A stretch of 64,000 nucleotides of DNA, taken from Chryseobacterium balustinum (GTDB taxonomy: Bacteria; Bacteroidota; Bacteroidia; Flavobacteriales; Weeksellaceae). Each line of letters starts with the position of its first letter. The stretch's first letter is position 1. Where the stretch lies: assembly GCF_900168205.1 (NCBI RefSeq), contig NZ_FUZE01000009.1:94571-158570 (forward strand), in the 5' to 3' direction. The notes under the pieces are model-generated. The model was not told the origin of the DNA and did no database searches. It saw only the letters and a program-made list of their open reading frames with translations. This document shows, in pieces, positions 1 through 8,014 of this stretch. A program made the position numbers and the translations under genes.

Positions 1-352
1 CAGAGATACAAGTAAACCTGTAGATATTCGCTTGCGTTCATATGTTGATATCAATTGTGCGCATTGTCATCAGGAAAAGGCTCGTTGTGATTATAGAGCT
101 ATACGACTGAGCTTTAATAAAACTACCAACTTTGCAAATATGGGAGTTTGTGTAACAGCAGATGAGCCTATCGATCAGTCTTTGGAAAGGATTATTACTC
201 CGGGAAATCATAATAAATCTGTAATGAACTATAGACTGAATTCTGTGGACGAAAGTATGAGAATGCCTTTATTGGGAAGAACCGTTGTTCACGATGAAGG
301 GGTAGATCTTTTAAAACAATGGATAAATTCTTTGAACCAAAACTGTCCATAA
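1..352 (+). CDS. C-terminal part of a c-type cytochrome-like protein (HNE_0200/SO2930-like), cut by window edge
   Basis: The reading frame is open from base 2, so this is the end of a larger protein whose start lies outside the window. The TTG at 32 is an internal codon. A CxxCH haem-binding motif (CAHCH) lies about 20 residues into the visible part, preceded by a V-D-I-N stretch. The sequence after it (K/R-C-D-Y-R, then a hydrophobic strand) fits the C-terminal domain of HNE_0200/SO2930-type secreted haem proteins. These pass through the Sec system and carry covalent haem outside the cytoplasm. The gene ends 25 bases before the VCBS/ASPIC protein and is probably co-transcribed with it. The family call is from motif and length only, because the N-terminal half cannot be seen. 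Confidence 0.6.
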   Translation, partial: RDTSKPVDIRLRSYVDINCAHCHQEKARCDYRAIRLSFNKTTNFANMGVCVTADEPIDQSLERIITPGNHNKSVMNYRLNSVDESMRMPLLGRTVVHDEGVDLLKQWINSLNQNCP

Positions 353-377
353 AACCAAAACCAAACGAAAAATAACC

Positions 378-2390
378 ATGAAAAAAAAACTATCCTTTTT
401 TGTTGTATTATTTAGTATAACATGGGGAAATGCACAATTAAGCTGTGCTACAGCAATGAATCTTTCAACGGGAACATATACTGCTCCTGCAGTTACAGGT
501 ACACCTCTTCCGACAGTCTGTACGCTTGCTAATTCTGGAAATGCAGCGTTATGGTATAAATATACTGCAACTCAAAATATTAATATTACTGTTTCCACGG
601 CTTTGCCAGGACAAAATGTAGATACAAGAATAATTGTTTTTAAAGGAAATTGCGGAAGTCAAACTTGTGTGACTGCAAATGATGATTTTTTAGGTTTGGC
701 TTCTCAGGTAACTTTTGGAGTAACAGCAGGAACCACTTATTACATCACTTTTGATAATAGATGGACAAGCTCAGGATTTAACTTTACAGTCGCTGAAACT
801 ATTCCTGTACCAAGTCGTTTATCGTTTAATCAACAGTCTGTAAATGCTCCGGGAATCTATAACCACTGTGTGGTAGATATGAATGGTGATTATTTAGATG
901 ATATCGTTTCGGTAGTCAATAATACTCAGATAGTAGTTTCATATCAACAACCGGGAGGTACTTTTAATGAGGTAACTCATACGATTCCTAATACTTCAGT
1001 TTTACCATATTGGAGTATTGCTGCAGGAGATTATGATAATAATGGCTTCAATGATCTTATCTATGGTTCTGCCAGCGGAATTGCTTTTGTAAAAGCCAAT
1101 GCAACGGGAACAGGCTTCACCGTAGACAGAAAGCTTCAATCTTTTCTTACGCAGCGTACCAATTTTGTAGATATCAATAAAGACGGAAAACTAGATGCCT
1201 TTGTCTGTGATGATAATGCTCCCAACAGATTTTATATGAATGACGGAACCAATTTGAATCATAATCAGGGTGGCATGGGAGACTTTCCTTCAGGTGGAAA
1301 TTATGGTTCCATTTGGGTTGACTATGATAATGATGGTGATATGGATTTATTTATCGCTAAATGTAGCGGGGGAGGTTCCGGACCTGGTGGAAATATTGAT
1401 GAACTTCATCGAAATAACGGTGATGGAACTTTCACGAATGTAGCGGCAATGGCAAATATGGCAAACCCTGTTCAGACTTGGTCTTCAGCTTGGGGAGATT
1501 TTAATAATGATGGTTGGATGGATGCAGTAGTGGGAATGAATTCTACAGCAAATGGAGCCAGCAAAGTGATGAAGAATAATGGTGATGGAACTTTTCTAGA
1601 TGTTTCTGCGGGTTCGGGCTATGATATTACAAGTGGTTTAAGCAGAGAGTATGTTGCCTACGATTTTGATAATGATGGGTTTTTAGATATTTTAGGAGCT
1701 GGAAATAATATTATGTTTGGGGATGGAAATTTTAAATTTACTCCTAATGCAAACCAATATAATTTAAATTACAACAACAGACCGATTGGGGATCTTAACA
1801 ATGACGGTTTTCTTGATATTCAGAATGGAAATACCATTATGTTGAATGCGGGGAATACCAATAAATGGCTAAAAGTAACTTTACAAGGAACTCAAAGCAA
1901 CAGAAACGGAATTGGTGCAAGAGTAGAAATTTATGGCGCTTGGGGAAAACAGATTCGCGATGTACAAAGTGGAGTAGGATTCAGAAATATGAATACTTTA
2001 AATACGCATTTCGGGATTGGTCAGGCAACGGCAATTACAAAAGTGGTGATAAAATGGCCTTCCGGATTGGTAGATATCATCAATAATGTTATACCAAATG
2101 CCACCCTTCATGTTGTAGAAGGAACCCATTTAGGAACTAAAGATATCGAGAATATTCAAGATCTGTTTACGGTATATCCAAATCCGGCTTTTGATATTAT
2201 TAATTTTAAATCGAATAAAAACTTTGCTCCGATTGAGGCAAAAATCTATGAGCTTAGTGGAAGAATGGTTTTACATGCAAAAGTTGAAAGAGAATCAATC
2301 TCTGTGAAGCAATTAAGCACAGGAAATTATTTATTAGTTTTAATCGATAAAAATGGGAAAACACATTCTCAGAAAATAATTAAAAAATAA
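378..2390 (+). CDS. Secreted VCBS/FG-GAP repeat protein with ASPIC/UnbV domain and T9SS type A sorting tail
   Basis: This 670-residue exported protein starts with a Sec signal peptide ending near NAQ. Residues about 30-140 form a beta-rich domain. At least seven VCBS/FG-GAP units follow, each with a calcium-type DxDxDG loop (DYDNNG, DINKDG, DYDNDGD, DFNNDG, DFDNDG, DLNNDG), predicting a beta-propeller. An ASPIC/UnbV segment (GIGARVEIYG ... WPSGLVD) is at about 510-590. The last 80 residues match a T9SS type A sorting domain (YPNP at its start, GNYLLVL near its end, basic KIIKK terminus), so surface display or secretion is expected. The layout is that of CRTAC1-like proteins. The ligand is unknown. 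A hairpin terminator follows at 2417. Confidence 0.88.
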   Translation: MKKKLSFFVVLFSITWGNAQLSCATAMNLSTGTYTAPAVTGTPLPTVCTLANSGNAALWYKYTATQNINITVSTALPGQNVDTRIIVFKGNCGSQTCVTANDDFLGLASQVTFGVTAGTTYYITFDNRWTSSGFNFTVAETIPVPSRLSFNQQSVNAPGIYNHCVVDMNGDYLDDIVSVVNNTQIVVSYQQPGGTFNEVTHTIPNTSVLPYWSIAAGDYDNNGFNDLIYGSASGIAFVKANATGTGFTVDRKLQSFLTQRTNFVDINKDGKLDAFVCDDNAPNRFYMNDGTNLNHNQGGMGDFPSGGNYGSIWVDYDNDGDMDLFIAKCSGGGSGPGGNIDELHRNNGDGTFTNVAAMANMANPVQTWSSAWGDFNNDGWMDAVVGMNSTANGASKVMKNNGDGTFLDVSAGSGYDITSGLSREYVAYDFDNDGFLDILGAGNNIMFGDGNFKFTPNANQYNLNYNNRPIGDLNNDGFLDIQNGNTIMLNAGNTNKWLKVTLQGTQSNRNGIGARVEIYGAWGKQIRDVQSGVGFRNMNTLNTHFGIGQATAITKVVIKWPSGLVDIINNVIPNATLHVVEGTHLGTKDIENIQDLFTVYPNPAFDIINFKSNKNFAPIEAKIYELSGRMVLHAKVERESISVKQLSTGNYLLVLIDKNGKTHSQKIIKK

Positions 2391-2416
2391 GAGCCAATTA
2401 TAAACTTAAATTAATG

Positions 2417-2447
2417 CTGCAAGTCGAAAGGCTTTGCAGTTTTTTTA
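2417..2447 (+). terminator. Rho-independent terminator after the VCBS/ASPIC gene
   Basis: CTGCAAG and CTTTGCAG pair around a short GA-rich loop and are followed by seven T on the plus strand. The reverse strand has no T-tract, so the element should stop only the plus-strand transcript. The convergent pigment operon ends at 2454. Confidence 0.8.
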
Positions 2448-2453
2448 TGAAAA

Positions 2454-3623
2454 TTAATTATTCTCAGGGTTCACTTTATTCAGAAAAAGAAAAGCAGCAA
2501 TTCCCGAAATTACAGACATTGTACTCGATAAAATTAGGCTTCCGATAATATATTGAAAGATATTATTTTTCACCAAATCAAAATTCCATTCTTGATTGAA
2601 AATGTCGCTATTTCCATTTACAAAAGGAACTCCTAATAATAATGAAGCAGCAATGATAAATGGCATAAACGGCGGTAAGCTAACATTCGATCCAACAAAA
2701 GCAAGAACTTTATTGAGTTTGAAGAGTATTGATAAAGAAATTACGAGTAGCGTATGATATCCTGCGAAAGGTAAAAAACCAACAAAAACACCCAAAGCAA
2801 TTGAAAAAGCTTTCACTCTATTTGTGCCTTCACTTTCCAGAACATCTTCTTTGATAAATTTTTTAAAGCTTTTTTTTTTGAAATTATTCACAAAATTCCT
2901 CGGAATAATATACAATAAAGTGATGGTTACTAAAATAGTATTCAGAATACTGATTCTCGTAAAATCTTTAAACGGTCTGAAATGTGAAACCCTTTCTGAA
3001 GGGTCATACAAAACTTTTATAGGAACATTTTTTACGGTAATGTGTCTCCAGGCTGTTCTTACGATAATTTCAATTTCAAATTCGAATTTTGGAGTAAAAT
3101 ATTTCTTTGGAATTTTATGTAAAGGATAAAGACGATAACCGGATTGCGTGTCCTCAAGCTTGATTCCGGTCTCAAACCAAAACCAAAAATTAGAAAAACG
3201 GTTTCCAAAACTACTTTTTTTCGGAATGCCGTCTTGCGACATATTTCGGTTTCCAATCAGTAAAACATCTTCGTTTTCACTCAATAGATTTTCTACAAAA
3301 ACAGGAATGTCATCGGGATAATGTTGCCCGTCTGAATCGATGGTTATGGCGTAATCGTAGCCTATTTCTTTTGCCTTTCTGAAACCTATTTTAAGCGCAT
3401 TTCCTTTTCCTTTGTTTTCTGATAGATTAATAATCGTAATCGAATATTTTTCTAAAATCTGTAAAGTAGAATCGGTAGAGCCATCATTGATAACGATAAT
3501 ATTTTCGGTGTAATCTAAAACGCCGTCAATCACTCTTTTCAGAGTTTTTTCGTTATTGTAACTAGGAATTAAAACGCAGATTTTTTTTTCAAAAATTGCA
3601 TTTTGCACTTCAGGAAGGGTCAT
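2454..3623 (-). CDS. Family 2 glycosyltransferase fused to a DUF2062 membrane domain
   Basis: Residues about 12-230 are a GT2 (dolichol-phosphate-mannose synthase-like) domain with the nucleotide-sugar motif VINDGSTDST and the metal-binding IDSDGQH. Residues about 265-385 are a DUF2062-type domain with three to four hydrophobic segments, including GVFVGFLPFAGYHT. The protein is the last gene of the minus-strand pigment operon, 4 bases after the 158-residue protein. GT2 proteins occur in aryl-polyene loci (ApeJ-like). The sugar or acyl substrate is unknown, and the membrane domain suggests action on a lipid-linked acceptor at the inner membrane. Confidence 0.85.
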   Translation of the reverse strand: MTLPEVQNAIFEKKICVLIPSYNNEKTLKRVIDGVLDYTENIIVINDGSTDSTLQILEKYSITIINLSENKGKGNALKIGFRKAKEIGYDYAITIDSDGQHYPDDIPVFVENLLSENEDVLLIGNRNMSQDGIPKKSSFGNRFSNFWFWFETGIKLEDTQSGYRLYPLHKIPKKYFTPKFEFEIEIIVRTAWRHITVKNVPIKVLYDPSERVSHFRPFKDFTRISILNTILVTITLLYIIPRNFVNNFKKKSFKKFIKEDVLESEGTNRVKAFSIALGVFVGFLPFAGYHTLLVISLSILFKLNKVLAFVGSNVSLPPFMPFIIAASLLLGVPFVNGNSDIFNQEWNFDLVKNNIFQYIIGSLILSSTMSVISGIAAFLFLNKVNPENN

Positions 3624-3627
3624 TGTT

Positions 3628-4104
3628 TTATTTTAACATTGCTTTTTCTGCGTCTGTCATTGTCTTAGACTGCATTGAAAACTTTTTAATATACGTTTTC
3701 AGCGCTGAATTTTGTTTGCTGTAATTATTTAAAAGAAAAGCTTTGTCGTCTTTCAAACTTCCGCGATAACCTACAATTTTCGGGATATTTTCCTGAACGC
3801 TCATTCTTATAACTCTCAATTCTGCGTTATTCGGATTGCTTTTAATAATACTTTCGAGACTTGTAGCGCCAGATTTTACGAGGGCTTTTCTGTTTTTGGT
3901 TACAATTTTAGCTTCCATAATTTTCGCAGCAGCTTTGTATCCATTTGTTACTGCATCAGAACCGGTCTGTTTCTCGGCGATATCAATGAAACTTTGCGTG
4001 TTTGCTGTTGACGAATTGGCCTTTTCATAGCTATTTCTCAAAGCATCAAGGTCTGATTGAAAAAACAGAAAAAAAGCGGTCAAAAACGAGAAAATCAGTT
4101 TCAT
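3628..4104 (-). CDS. Exported protein of unknown function in the pigment operon
   Basis: This 158-residue protein has a Sec signal peptide (MKLIFSFLTAFFLFFQS) and a mature part that is almost all predicted helix, with many A, K and S residues. No catalytic motif is visible. It lies between the dehydratase-like gene and the GT2-DUF2062 gene, same strand, with 4 bases to the latter. It may be a periplasmic accessory factor of the pigment pathway; that rests on position only. I do not recognise the family beyond a general resemblance to small proteins found in flexirubin loci. Confidence 0.7.
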   Translation of the reverse strand: MKLIFSFLTAFFLFFQSDLDALRNSYEKANSSTANTQSFIDIAEKQTGSDAVTNGYKAAAKIMEAKIVTKNRKALVKSGATSLESIIKSNPNNAELRVIRMSVQENIPKIVGYRGSLKDDKAFLLNNYSKQNSALKTYIKKFSMQSKTMTDAEKAMLK

Positions 4105-4194
4105 ACGTAGATAATTTTATTTTTAAAGGTCATATGTAATCGCTGTCATTTTCATTGAAATTTAGTTTCAAAAATAAAGGCGATTTCATAATGT

Positions 4195-4566
4195 CTATTT
4201 TTTATAGTTTACCGACATTTTTAATGCAATAGTCTCGCCAAACGAAGTGGTGTTTTTTACTTTAATTTCCTCTTCGCCTTCGTTAATATCCAGTTGTAAC
4301 GTTAAATCAGGCGTTTCAAAAGGATCGATGATTGCCATAAATTTTACATTGGAAGCCGATTTAAGAAACAATTTTTTACCTATAAATTCTTCAGTTAGTT
4401 CTTTCACGATCTGCATCATACAAACTCCCGGAGTTACAGGATTTCCTGGGAAATGTCCTTTGAAAATATCGTGATTTTTATTCAGAGAAATATGAGCAAT
4501 AAAACTTCCGTTTTCTGCCTTTTCATAGGATTCTAAAGTGTAAAAATCTGTAAGAATGGTCTGCAT
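4195..4566 (-). CDS. FabZ-like hotdog 3-hydroxyacyl-ACP dehydratase with altered catalytic residue
   Basis: This 123-residue single hotdog domain carries the FabZ/FabA signature GHFPGNPVTPGVCMMQ at residues 37-52. The catalytic His of FabZ is present (H38). The Glu expected 14 residues later (H54/E68 in E. coli FabZ) is Gln here (Q52). It is somewhat shorter than FabZ (about 150). The context suggests removal of water from 3-hydroxyacyl-ACP during polyene extension. The Glu-to-Gln change makes it unclear whether it is active, relies on another residue, or is a partner subunit. It starts 3 bases after the upstream lipoprotein gene ends. Confidence 0.82.
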   Translation of the reverse strand: MQTILTDFYTLESYEKAENGSFIAHISLNKNHDIFKGHFPGNPVTPGVCMMQIVKELTEEFIGKKLFLKSASNVKFMAIIDPFETPDLTLQLDINEGEEEIKVKNTTSFGETIALKMSVNYKK

Positions 4567-4569
4567 TAT

Positions 4570-5205
4570 TTATTCAGTTTCAGTGATTTGAAATAGTTTA
4601 ATATTGATTTTGAAATCTTTATGTTGAAGATTCAAACTATCTGCGAAGATATGTTTTTTTGCATCAAAACTAAAATCGATTTTTTCCTTATTGTTCTTTG
4701 TATAAATGATTTGCTTCAGCAGATTATTTTCTTTGTTGAAAAATAAATAATAGTTTTTCTTCTCAATTTTTGAAAGATAAATTTTAGAATTTTCATTTTC
4801 AAAACTTTCATTCACAGGATATTTTTGTCTTAAAAGTTCCTGAAAATCATTCTTCAAAAAATTAATGACGATTTTTTTATCTAAATCCGGAAGAACGTAA
4901 TTCAGTTTAAAATCATTTTCCGAAACTTCAAAATCAATCAATTTATTTCCAAAATCAGAAGTTAATACGACACGATGTGTTGTTTCCTTGATCTTTTTGA
5001 TAATTAAAATTCCGCTGACGTGATTTTTATAAATATCCATTTGGCATTTATAAACATAATCTTCGTTAGAAGAAAAGTATAGATTTTCAACTGTTTTTTC
5101 AGAATTTGAAATCGGTTTTACGTCTGTAAGTTGATAAGTTTTGCAAGAAACAAACAGCAAAAAAATCAGACTATAAAGAAAACTCTGAAGCAGGAATCGG
5201 CGCAT
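4570..5205 (-). CDS. Pigment-operon lipoprotein of unknown function (ApeN position)
   Basis: I choose the ATG at 5205, which gives a compact lipoprotein signal with lipobox LFVSC. The longer frame to 5229 needs a TTG start and adds a charged extension. With this start the gene overlaps the 3' end of the LolA-like gene by 35 bases, suggesting coupled translation. The mature part (about 190 residues) is beta-rich with many Lys, Asn and Phe residues. Aryl-polyene loci carry a lipoprotein beside a LolA-like carrier and an MMPL exporter, and this gene fills that place. Sequence alone does not show what it binds. Confidence 0.72.
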   Translation of the reverse strand: MRRFLLQSFLYSLIFLLFVSCKTYQLTDVKPISNSEKTVENLYFSSNEDYVYKCQMDIYKNHVSGILIIKKIKETTHRVVLTSDFGNKLIDFEVSENDFKLNYVLPDLDKKIVINFLKNDFQELLRQKYPVNESFENENSKIYLSKIEKKNYYLFFNKENNLLKQIIYTKNNKEKIDFSFDAKKHIFADSLNLQHKDFKINIKLFQITETE

Positions 5206-5797
5206 TGATTTTTGTATTTTTGAAAACAATATTCGTTGTATCTCCCGAAGCTTCCGTCATATTTACCTGTGAAACCGTCGTTTGATTTTTAGGAAAATGA
5301 AGCTCAATTTGTTTGATATATTTCAATAATTGAGCAGATTTCGGAGTGAACTTTGCGATATTTGAAGTTCCGTTTTTAAAGTAAGCAACTGCAAATTCCG
5401 GGTCGCTGAACATTTTTCCATTTGAACTTCCGACAATTAATTTATTGATTTTTTCAAAAGTTTTGCTCTTTGTATCAACCGAGGATTTTTTTCCCTGGTC
5501 ATTGATGAAGATTTTATTTTCCTTAAAAATAATACTGTATTGATAGGGTTTTGTGTATTTCCAGCTCAGCGTATTTGGCGATTTTAAAGACATTTTACCT
5601 GACGTAATAATGCTTTTATCCAAAAAATCCATCTTTTTGGTTTGAATAAAATCGGCTTGTAAAGTTTTTATTTCTTTTGTTTCCGATGAAACTTTTGTTA
5701 CGAATGCTTTTGCTTCCGCTCCCGACATTGCTGTGTTTTGAGCAAAAAAGAAGCTTGAAATTAATAAAAACGCTCCGAAAGCAATATTTTTAATCAT
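5171..5797 (-). CDS. LolA-like outer-membrane lipoprotein carrier / lipid transfer protein of the pigment operon
   Basis: I choose the ATG at 5797 because it gives a standard signal peptide (MIKNIAFGAFLLISSFFFAQ). A start at 5833 would put 12 odd residues ahead of it and begin inside a repeat. The 208-residue product has the LolA pattern: LQADFIQTK near the mature N-terminus, then SGKMSLKSPNTLSWKYT and the Y-x-I-x-F strand. LolA proteins form an open barrel that carries lipidated cargo across the periplasm. A dedicated paralogue in an aryl-polyene operon (ApeL) probably carries the pigment lipid or an acylated intermediate. Confidence 0.85.
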   Translation of the reverse strand: MIKNIAFGAFLLISSFFFAQNTAMSGAEAKAFVTKVSSETKEIKTLQADFIQTKKMDFLDKSIITSGKMSLKSPNTLSWKYTKPYQYSIIFKENKIFINDQGKKSSVDTKSKTFEKINKLIVGSSNGKMFSDPEFAVAYFKNGTSNIAKFTPKSAQLLKYIKQIELHFPKNQTTVSQVNMTEASGDTTNIVFKNTKINAPIPASEFSL

Positions 5798-5814
5798 TAT
5801 TTTATTGTTTAAGT

Positions 5815-6006
5815 TTAACCGCAAAAGCGGCAAAAAGTTTTTTATAATACATAAGTTAAATGAAAGTTAGCAATTCGCTATATTAAAAGAACACATTAGT
5901 TTTTTGAAAATCTTTGATTTTCGTCTTATGTGAACTTCTGTTTTCAAAGTATTAAACTTAAAAAAAACTAACGTGTTCAAAAACTTTTGTGACTTTTGCG
6001 GTTAAA
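5815..6006. repeat. Nested inverted repeat (TTAACCGCAAAAG family)
   Basis: The outer arms read TTAACCGCAAAAG...CAAAAGTTTTT at 5815-5845 and, inverted, at 5980-6006. The inner arms GAACACATTAGTTTTTT (5889-5905) and its inverted copy (5961-5978) differ by one base. The element fills the whole gap between the LolA-like gene and the deacetylase gene. A related unit ending in CTTTGTGAACTTTGCGTTTAAA lies at 6876-6952. These look like the mobile or REP-like palindromes frequent between flavobacterial genes. Confidence 0.7.
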
Positions 6007-6012
6007 AAATTA

Positions 6013-6741
6013 TTAATCAACCGTAAAAGTTGAATACTTTTTGTCCTTCAAAAATAGCAATAAATCTACCAAAACATTATACGTTTTTTCCGAAGTATCG
6101 TGAAGTAAAATAATGCTTCCTTTTTTTAGATTTTTCGTGATTCTTTTGTAGATTTTCTTTTCATTTTCTGTGATTGTATCCAAAGAACGTACATTCCAGC
6201 CGATGCTTTTTTTGTGAGTTTTCTTCATTGCTTTTGCAATATTCGGATTGGTAACTCCGAAAGGCGGTCTGTACAAATCGGTTTTTATGTTTGCGACTTT
6301 CAGCATCATTTCATCACATTTTTCGATTTCTTCAATCATTTTTTGAGTTGACAGAAAACCGGTGTTGTTAGAATGTGAAAACGTGTGATTTCCAATCGTA
6401 TGACCTTCCGAAATAATTCGTTGAAAAGTTTCAGGATATTTTTCAATCTGTTTTCCGATACAGAAAAAAGTAGCTTTTACGTTATTCTCTTTTAAAATAT
6501 CTAAAAATTTCGGAGTAAATTCTGTAGGCCCATCATCAAAAGTCAATGCAACTTCTTTGATTTTAGTTCTTTTATGAGTGAAACTGTTGACAAAATATCC
6601 TAATGTGATATCAAAAGAACCCCAAACTACAACCGCTGAAAACACTAAAAACCAAAAAAGATACACCCAAAAACTCCCTTGAAACGCATAAATAAATACG
6701 TTGCAGAAAAGATAAAATAGGATAAATGGGTAGTGTTTCAT
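6013..6741 (-). CDS. Membrane-anchored NodB-type polysaccharide deacetylase (CE4)
   Basis: Two hydrophobic segments (residues 4-20 and 25-45) anchor the protein. The NodB domain follows with all five CE4 motifs: TFDDGP (68-72, general base and metal Asp), HTFSH (119-123, metal His), RPPFG (158-162), the W-x-V-x-S-x-D motif ending at D188, and LLHD (212-215). These zinc enzymes remove N- or O-acetyl groups from glycans. Its place between the LolA-like and ketosynthase genes suggests a role in the cell-wall or lipid acceptor of the pigment, but the substrate is not visible. All catalytic residues appear intact. Confidence 0.9.
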   Translation of the reverse strand: MKHYPFILFYLFCNVFIYAFQGSFWVYLFWFLVFSAVVVWGSFDITLGYFVNSFTHKRTKIKEVALTFDDGPTEFTPKFLDILKENNVKATFFCIGKQIEKYPETFQRIISEGHTIGNHTFSHSNNTGFLSTQKMIEEIEKCDEMMLKVANIKTDLYRPPFGVTNPNIAKAMKKTHKKSIGWNVRSLDTITENEKKIYKRITKNLKKGSIILLHDTSEKTYNVLVDLLLFLKDKKYSTFTVD

Positions 6742-6778
6742 CTTTTATTGTTTAATTGTTTCTTTTTATTATGCTCTG

Positions 6779-6858
6779 TTTGTCATTGTGAATGTAGCAA
6801 AGCGAAATGAAGAATCTAAATATTGAAGTTAAGATTCTTGCTTCGTCAGAATGACAAA
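6779..6858. repeat. Intergenic palindrome, TTTGTCATT...GAAGAATCT family
   Basis: The arm TTTGTCATT...GAAGAATCT at 6779-6817 is the imperfect inverse of 6832-6858 (AGATTCTTGCTTCGTCAG, then AATGACAAA). It is a typical Bacteroidota REP-like unit of the GTCATTCTGA...AAGAATCT type. It lies in the 211-base gap between the CLF-like gene and the deacetylase gene, inside the operon. Confidence 0.75.
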
Positions 6859-6875
6859 CACTCTGTTTTACTTTA

Positions 6876-6952
6876 CTGAGTGAAACGCCTTTGCGAACAA
6901 AAAATGTTTTCAATATTAAAATGAAAATCTTTGTGAACTTTGCGTTTAAAAA
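6876..6952. repeat. Intergenic palindrome, CTTTGTGAACTTTGCG family
   Basis: GAAACGC...GCGAACAAAA near 6882 pairs imperfectly with CTTTGTGAACTTTGCGTTTA at 6930-6949. The unit shares its outer sequence with the larger element at 5815-6006. It abuts the stop codon of the CLF-like gene at 6953. Confidence 0.55.
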
Positions 6953-8014
6953 TTAAGCTTTCCCCAACAAAACCAAACTATGGTCATTTCCACCCAAATG
7001 ATTATATAAAAGAATATTTTTAATTTCTTTTTTCTTTAAATCATTAATCATCATCACTTCAGGAATTTCCTGATTTTTCAAAATATGGCAAGCCATAAAT
7101 GTTGAAAAACCACTTGCCGTATTATATTCTCCGCTCAAGTGTTTGTAATAGAGCAACGCTGAACTTGAAAATAAATGCATTGCTTTTGTATAATAAACAT
7201 CAGATTTTGCATCTCCGCTGAAACCTAAAACAACAACATCAATATCTTGAGTTATTAAATTGTTTTTAGCTAAAAAATCTTCAATGAATTTTTGAGTTTC
7301 TTCTAAATCTAATCTATTGCTTAGTTGAATATCTTTTAGTTGAGCATAAGAATTTTCTGCCTTATCTTTTCCTAACACAAAAAAACTTGCGCCTTCACCC
7401 CAAATAACGCCTTCAGTTTTTGAGTTTAAATAATCAACGGTAAGATTTTCTTCTTTTTTAATAGTACTGTTGAGTTTGTACAATTCCATTGTTCGGTCGG
7501 TTTGTTCGTCTGTAGAACCGACTAAAACATTATCTGCTTCACCATCATTAATTTGAAGTTGAGCATCCAACATAGAAAATTCCAAAGACGAAGACGTGTT
7601 CACATATGTAAAATTGTAGCCGTGACATTGCAATCCTAAGGCGATTTGTCCTGCAACGGTATTGTGAGTCGATTGAATAAAATAGGTTGGAGTCAAGAAC
7701 TCTTCATTATTTTCCAAAACATTTTTCAGAAACTTTTCAGAATCCTGCGAACAACCCATTCCGGTTCCAACAATAATGGCATCGGGTTTTTCTATTCCTG
7801 CTTCTTTCAAAGCATATTGAGAAGCAACGGTGCTCATTTTTACCGTTTTAGACATTCTTCTGCTTGCTGCAGGCGGAATGAATTCTTTGTAATTGGGTTC
7901 AATCGCTTTTACAATCTGAACTGAATTTTCAGGTTGTAAATTTTGAAAAAAATTTTCGTTTAAAGTGTCCTGAACTGAGATGCAGGCTGCACTGTTGATG
8001 TAAACGGCACTCAC
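6953..8014 (-). CDS. Ketosynthase-like chain-length-factor protein lacking catalytic residues
   Basis: The protein has a type II beta-ketoacyl synthase fold but no usable active site. In the place of the nucleophile motif (TACSS in its neighbour) it reads NTSSS near residues 139-143, with no Cys. The HGTxTxxND loop is replaced by GFSGDAKSD, and the second His motif (GHTLAAAG) reads GEYNTASG. The likely start is GTG at 8014, whose GTGA overlaps the TGA stop of the ketosynthase upstream and gives 353 residues; a TTG at 8041 is possible. Tight coupling to a complete ketosynthase is the arrangement of KS-CLF pairs in type II polyketide and aryl-polyene systems (ApeO-ApeC), where the CLF sets chain length as a heterodimer. 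Confidence 0.85.
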   Translation of the reverse strand: MSAVYINSAACISVQDTLNENFFQNLQPENSVQIVKAIEPNYKEFIPPAASRRMSKTVKMSTVASQYALKEAGIEKPDAIIVGTGMGCSQDSEKFLKNVLENNEEFLTPTYFIQSTHNTVAGQIALGLQCHGYNFTYVNTSSSLEFSMLDAQLQINDGEADNVLVGSTDEQTDRTMELYKLNSTIKKEENLTVDYLNSKTEGVIWGEGASFFVLGKDKAENSYAQLKDIQLSNRLDLEETQKFIEDFLAKNNLITQDIDVVVLGFSGDAKSDVYYTKAMHLFSSSALLYYKHLSGEYNTASGFSTFMACHILKNQEIPEVMMINDLKKKEIKNILLYNHLGGNDHSLVLLGKA

